Shown here: one piece after another, positions 5,985 to 9,164 of the stretch
Layout: each line of letters opens with the position of its first letter
Numbering within the stretch: position 1 is the first letter of the stretch
Origin: Planctomycetota bacterium
Lineage (GTDB): Bacteria; Planctomycetota; Phycisphaerae; SM23-33
Assembly: GCA_003644335.1 (NCBI GenBank)
Contig: QNCB01000029.1
Coordinates: 1-9,164, forward strand
Length of the DNA stretch: 9,164 bases
Direction of reading: 5' to 3'
Position numbers and translations under genes: made by a program
Notes under the pieces: model-generated
Seen by the model: the letters and a program-made list of their open reading frames with translations, nothing else
Databases searched by the model: none
What the model was told of the DNA's origin: nothing

Positions 5985-6094
5985 GGTTGACTAGTTGATT
6001 GGTCGATTGGTTGACTGGTAAAAAAAATACAAACAAAAAAACCGCACAATAACCAGTCAACCAGTCAACCAGTTAACCAATCAACCAATCAACT
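5985..6094. repeat. Head-to-head octad arrays between fliM and fliN
   Basis: Units of GGTTGACT type run at 5985-6019. Their reverse-complement type, AACCAGTC/AACCAATC, runs at 6051-6094. The two arrays can pair with each other over about 37 bases with roughly six mismatches, all transitions, so several could be G-U pairs in RNA. The spacer between the arms is 31 bases, T-rich on the coding strand. The outer array abuts the fliM stop codon. The unit is related to that in the 1541-1580 array. Confidence 0.85.
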
Positions 6095-7034
6095 AAATAT
6101 CATCACCCATCGTCTGTATCTGCACGCCATATCGGCCTGTGTTTTGCACTGGCAGGCCTTTCATAATTTTCTTGCCCGAAATTATCACGTCGATCGGTTC
6201 GCCCACTCGCAAGCCCAGCATCAACACGTCTCCCTGCGAGAGCAACGCGATGTCCTGCAGCATTAGGTCAACCTCGTCCAGCCGGGCTTTGACGGACACG
6301 GTAACCCGCTCGATATGCTCCCGCATATCGGCCTGAGTCTCAGCCGGGGCGAGTGGCTCGGGCCTGGCCAGCCCGGCAATCGGCTCGACAACGTCGGAGA
6401 AGACAACCAGGGCAAAGGACAACTCAGCCTCCGGATTTACAGGCTGAAACGTCAGCCTGCAAAACTCGACGACTTCTTCGTCTATCTCCACCTCGACAGG
6501 CAGCGACTCGACGGATGGTCGCAACTCCATAGCCGGGCCTGCGGACTCTTGACTGGCTCCGTCGATCGCAGCCAACACCTTGGTCGAGATATCCACCAAC
6601 AAGTCAGACTCCAGGCTACTTAAACTCCTGGGCTGATTGATACTGTCATCCACAATCCCGCCCAGCAGTTGGGTTATCCAGGCCAGGGCCGTCGGCGAGG
6701 GCAGTTCCAGCCAGGCTACGACCCGCTCCGCGACGGTTATGGGTATGCGAAAACACGGGCTGGCAGCGTCCTGCCGTTGAGCATATTCTTCGGCGAGGGC
6801 GAGAAACTTTATCTCCGTAGCCGGGCCTAGCAACTTTTTCAACGAGGCCGTCATCATACGCGCAGCAAGTTGGCCAAACTCGTCGAGTCGCTCAAGATGT
6901 TCCGGCGTGAAACGGTGAGGCTGCAGGAAATCATAGTCCCGCACATCCGGATTCTCTTCCACATCCGGGCAGGCGCCCACGATACCTCGCAGCAATTCTC
7001 GCAACATGTCGTCATTTTGTTGGGCAGCAGCCAT
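6093..7034 (-). CDS. fliM: Flagellar motor switch protein FliM
   Basis: The 313-residue protein is the middle C-ring component: it links FliG to FliN and normally receives CheY-P at its N-terminus. The core begins with the family's VRDYDFLQPHRF block (31-42) and EHLERLDEFGQLAARM helix (45-60). The middle domain (about 45-215) contains LLGGIVDD (123-130) in the place of the GGxG motif and SSLESDLL (139-146) where the family has its Thr/Ile-Glu helix. The SpoA domain covers about 238-308, with LSQGDVLML (265-273) and GEPIDVIISGKK (278-289). The N-terminus (MAAAQQNDDMLRELLRG) only weakly resembles the canonical SQxEIDALL CheY-binding segment. The start is backed by AAAGG five bases upstream. Length is near the family norm of about 330. 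It lies between fliL and fliN, the common order. Confidence 0.9.
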   Translation of the reverse strand: MAAAQQNDDMLRELLRGIVGACPDVEENPDVRDYDFLQPHRFTPEHLERLDEFGQLAARMMTASLKKLLGPATEIKFLALAEEYAQRQDAASPCFRIPITVAERVVAWLELPSPTALAWITQLLGGIVDDSINQPRSLSSLESDLLVDISTKVLAAIDGASQESAGPAMELRPSVESLPVEVEIDEEVVEFCRLTFQPVNPEAELSFALVVFSDVVEPIAGLARPEPLAPAETQADMREHIERVTVSVKARLDEVDLMLQDIALLSQGDVLMLGLRVGEPIDVIISGKKIMKGLPVQNTGRYGVQIQTMGDDI

Positions 7035-7103
7035 CTATGCCTTTCGCGTCACAACCACTCCATAACAGAGTGCAAGTCCTGTATCCTGACTTCTCAGAAT
7101 ATC
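7035..7103. other. fliL-fliM spacer without repeats
   Basis: This 69-base spacer has no tandem repeat or clear hairpin, unlike most other spacers in the window. It holds only the AAAGG ribosome binding site of fliM, read on the minus strand. Confidence 0.5.
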
Positions 7104-7736
7104 TTACTGGACAGCGTAGTCTTTGAAAAGAACATGATTGACCCTGGGCCTCTGGTTAGGCCAAAGTTTCTGGTTCAACGTGTCGGAAATTTCCCGCTGG
7201 ATTCGGATCATGTTCTTTCGCCCAGCGACCTGTTCCAGCGTGTGACCCGCCATGTATGTCATTATCCAGTCCTTCAGCTCGACCTTCTTGTCGTCCAGCC
7301 TCGTGATAACGTCAGCTTCGTCCTCTTTGGGAATCGCCAGGACGACCGTTACCTTGATGTAACGGTTCTGCCGCACCACGTCAAGATTTACTGTCAAGGG
7401 ATCGAATTCATAATAGACGAAATCCTTGCCGATACGCGCATCGCCAATGGCCTCAGCCTCGCCCGCAATGTCATCCTGGGCTTCCTGTTCACCAGGCTGG
7501 GGCAAGGGTACCGCCGTCGCCGAGCCGCTCGATATAATAGCCGCTGCCACGCCGCCACCGGCACTAAAAGCCGTTACCAACAGCGCGATAAGCACCCAGG
7601 CCAACAACGACGACGTGTCGAGCCTGGAGCTTTTTTCTTTCTTGTCGCCCTCGCCTGGAGCATCCTTACCGGACTGCTCCTCAGCCGACTCTTGAGCTTC
7701 GTTCTCGTTTGTTACTTCATTTTCATCCACCATCAT
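7104..7736 (-). CDS. fliL: Flagellar basal body-associated protein FliL
   Basis: The 210-residue inner-membrane protein associates with the stator units around the flagellar motor and supports torque or stator function. It has a long acidic/charged cytoplasmic N-terminus (1-40), one membrane helix at about 44-69 (SLLAWVLIALLVTAF onward) and a linker rich in Gly/Glu/Ala. The periplasmic FliL domain spans about 105-210, with YYEFDPLTVNLDV (108-120), RYIKVTVVLAI (125-135) and a C-terminal VNHVLFKDYAVQ (199-210). The first 14 bases overlap the end of the second motB-like gene, which suggests coupled translation. Two adjacent ATG codons are possible (7736 or 7733); the GGGAG site is better spaced for the second, giving 209 residues. 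It sits between stator and switch genes, as expected. Confidence 0.92.
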   Translation of the reverse strand: MMVDENEVTNENEAQESAEEQSGKDAPGEGDKKEKSSRLDTSSLLAWVLIALLVTAFSAGGGVAAAIISSGSATAVPLPQPGEQEAQDDIAGEAEAIGDARIGKDFVYYEFDPLTVNLDVVRQNRYIKVTVVLAIPKEDEADVITRLDDKKVELKDWIMTYMAGHTLEQVAGRKNMIRIQREISDTLNQKLWPNQRPRVNHVLFKDYAVQ

Positions 7737-8457
7737 GTGCTCCCATTACTACAATGCCTGTTTCGGTTCCATCGGGGATATTGCCATACCGCCTGCCCGC
7801 TCCCCACGCGTGCAACGACCATTTGGTTTTAGTGCCGCGTAATTTTTTGCGTAAATAGTTTGCCACCACCTCCGCCCGCCTGGCTGAGGTTATCCAACCC
7901 TTCTGCGAAGCTGACGCCTTGGGCGCCAGGCCTATCACATACACGTCCGTGCTGCCCGGCGGCAGGTTGTCTCGCAGCGACACCGCCAACGAATCCAGGT
8001 ACGCCCTAGCCGAGCTTGTCAACCTGGCCCCGCCTGCTGCAAAACGTATCGGCGTTGCGATAACGCGGATCGTCTTTAGACCAAGGTCGCTTGACGTGCT
8101 GTCCATATTTTTTTTGAGCGACTGAAAGGCCCGTTGAATCTGCTCTTCCTCAGCGTCGATAATATCAGGCTTGTCCTGCTGCTTTGGCCTGTCGTCAGGC
8201 TCGCTTGCGTGACGCTTTATCAAAAAACTCCGCGAGCCCATGGTTTTTATGCCGTATAGCCAGCGCGGAATACCCATGCCCTGGATAGCCTTCTTAAACG
8301 AACCCTGCCCGATCGCGAAAAGCTCTGGGCTTTGCTCGTGAGCAAAGGACTGCAGCAGCACAAAAAACGCCAGCAGCAACGTAACCATATCGGTAAACGA
8401 TACAATCCACGCCGGTATTCCCTCTGGCGGGTCTCCAGTTGGTTTCTTCTTACTCAT
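7723..8457 (-). CDS. motB: MotB-like stator protein 2 (OmpA-like C-terminus)
   Basis: The 244-residue protein has a short basic N-terminus and one membrane helix (about 17-38) with WIVSFTDMVTLLLAFFVLL (17-35), the MotB signature; D23 is the expected ion-binding aspartate. A linker follows (40-130), then an OmpA-like domain (about 130-242). The peptidoglycan-binding signature is altered: WITSARRAEVVANYL (188-202) keeps the arginine of the LSxxRA helix, but where OmpA and MotB have GHTD this protein has GLAP (176-179), so the usual ligand-binding aspartate is missing. Its start overlaps the stop of the first motB-like gene as ATGA (8454-8457), with no clear Shine-Dalgarno site, so coupled translation is likely. 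It could form a heterodimer with its neighbour in the stator, or a separate stator. MotB family membership is sure; the exact role is not. Confidence 0.88.
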   Translation of the reverse strand: MSKKKPTGDPPEGIPAWIVSFTDMVTLLLAFFVLLQSFAHEQSPELFAIGQGSFKKAIQGMGIPRWLYGIKTMGSRSFLIKRHASEPDDRPKQQDKPDIIDAEEEQIQRAFQSLKKNMDSTSSDLGLKTIRVIATPIRFAAGGARLTSSARAYLDSLAVSLRDNLPPGSTDVYVIGLAPKASASQKGWITSARRAEVVANYLRKKLRGTKTKWSLHAWGAGRRYGNIPDGTETGIVVMGAHDGG

Positions 8458-9116
8458 TCGTCTATTCGCGCGTTAAGCATCGTGATTTCCAAAAAAGGTG
8501 AGCCTGCGAATTTGTCTGCCTTGGCGTCGCACCGCTGGGCCAAGCTGAAGCGAGACTGGGCGACCCCCCTGCTCTGTACGAAAAATCGCATGATAGCCCA
8601 TGACCTTCGCAAGCCCAGGTCTCGCTGGGCCAGGCCATGACTTTCAGCTATGACGACTCGGCAGGGAACCATAGCCATGTACTTCGCGAAAGATTCCAAA
8701 AACTTCCGCCCGTCTCGTGTAATACTCACGCCGTTAGCCCAGAATATTTTCTCCGCAGGCAGGTAAAAAATCGTCCTGTCCTTATCGATATCCAAATCGA
8801 ACATCTCAATAGCAGGCCGCACCGAATCTTTCCGCGGAAACTCCGTCGGTATAATACTGCCATCGTTCGGGTCGTCCGGCAGCTCCCTCGACGAGTGAAA
8901 CGAGTCCCGTTTTTCCGATCGATTATGGCGTATCCAGTCATAGCTCATAGTTTGAAACGCACCGACAAGCTCTGCGAACTTTTGCTCCTCGAACGACGAG
9001 AAACTCAACAACAACACGAAGAAGCACAGCAACAGCGTCATGCAGTCACTAAAAGTAACGATCCAGCTCTGGTCCGGCCCGCCTTCTTCTACCTGATTAT
9101 TCTTTTCTATAGCCAT
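8454..9116 (-). CDS. motB: MotB-like stator protein 1 (OmpA-like C-terminus)
   Basis: The 220-residue protein has the MotB plan: cytoplasmic N-terminus (1-17), membrane helix (about 18-40) with WIVTFSDCMTLLLCFFVLLL (18-37) and the conserved aspartate at D24. A linker then leads to a short OmpA-like periplasmic domain (about 112-218). In that domain FWANGVSITRDGRKFLESFA (125-144) matches the first strand-helix unit. LGLRRSWAIMRFFV (167-180) occupies the LSxxRA helix and keeps an arginine. The GHTD loop reads ESHGLAQRD (158-166), so the canonical aspartate is not in its usual place. It is shorter than E. coli MotB (308 residues). The ATG is the only good start; in-frame stops lie in the adjoining heptad array. 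No Shine-Dalgarno site is visible, because the array touches the start codon. It is the first visible gene of the flagellar block; motA is expected upstream, outside the window. Confidence 0.88.
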   Translation of the reverse strand: MAIEKNNQVEEGGPDQSWIVTFSDCMTLLLCFFVLLLSFSSFEEQKFAELVGAFQTMSYDWIRHNRSEKRDSFHSSRELPDDPNDGSIIPTEFPRKDSVRPAIEMFDLDIDKDRTIFYLPAEKIFWANGVSITRDGRKFLESFAKYMAMVPCRVVIAESHGLAQRDLGLRRSWAIMRFFVQSRGVAQSRFSLAQRCDAKADKFAGSPFLEITMLNARIDE

Positions 9117-9164
9117 GTTGTCAGTTGTCAGTTGTCAGTTGTCAGTTGTCAGTTGTCAGTTGTC
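9117..9164 (-). repeat. Perfect heptad tandem array abutting the motB-like start
   Basis: The 48 bases are six full copies of GTTGTCA plus six bases of a seventh, without a mismatch (TGACAAC in the gene's direction). The array touches the ATG at 9116 with no spacer and runs to the window edge, so its full length is unknown. It contains no Shine-Dalgarno-like sequence. Confidence 0.95.

Noticed and set aside
6870..7832. Long plus-strand open frame of 320 codons over fliM, fliL and motB
   Set aside because: It runs antisense across three well-recognised flagellar genes and its translation has no family features.
9117..9164. CRISPR-like array
   Set aside because: The 7-base units are contiguous with no spacers, so it is a simple tandem repeat.

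Overview
The window reads as a chromosomal segment of a Gram-negative-type bacterium, most likely a planctomycete (Phycisphaerae-like). This is inference. It rests on the ExbB-ExbD-ExbD-TPR gene set, the style of the ExbB and flagellar proteins, and abundant short-period intergenic repeats, which I associate with planctomycete genomes. There is no rRNA or other marker gene to confirm it. The window holds nine protein genes in two convergent blocks. I see no tRNA, rRNA, CRISPR array or transposase.

Left block (+ strand, about 289-5400): an ExbB/TolQ-type channel subunit, two different ExbD/TolR-type subunits, and a 1058-residue exported helical-repeat (TPR-like) protein. The first three should form an inner-membrane ion-driven motor of the ExbBD/TolQR class. 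No TonB, TolA, TolB or Pal is visible, so the large periplasmic TPR protein is the best candidate for what the motor acts on or is assembled with. This block ends at a hairpin plus T-tract near 5428-5460.

Right block (- strand, about 9116 down to 5499): two tandem MotB-like stator proteins, FliL, FliM and FliN, in that transcription order. The first three overlap (4 bp, then 14 bp), so they are probably translationally coupled. Together they cover the stator/stator-associated layer and the C-ring switch of a flagellar motor. A MotA gene would be expected just beyond the right edge.

The spacers are the most unusual part. Most non-overlapping spacers hold period-7 or period-8 repeats from one sequence family (TGACAAC heptads; TGGTTGAC/TGGGTGAC octads), including a head-to-head octad pair between fliM and fliN that could fold into a long hairpin. 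The 1-288 region stacks a 22-bp perfect inverted repeat with a nested hairpin, one of two copies of a 36-bp terminator-like element, and two inverted copies of a third short element. A third copy of that element, upstream of the TPR gene, is interrupted by a perfect 16-bp palindrome. A perfect heptad array touches the start codon of the first MotB-like gene and leaves no visible Shine-Dalgarno site.
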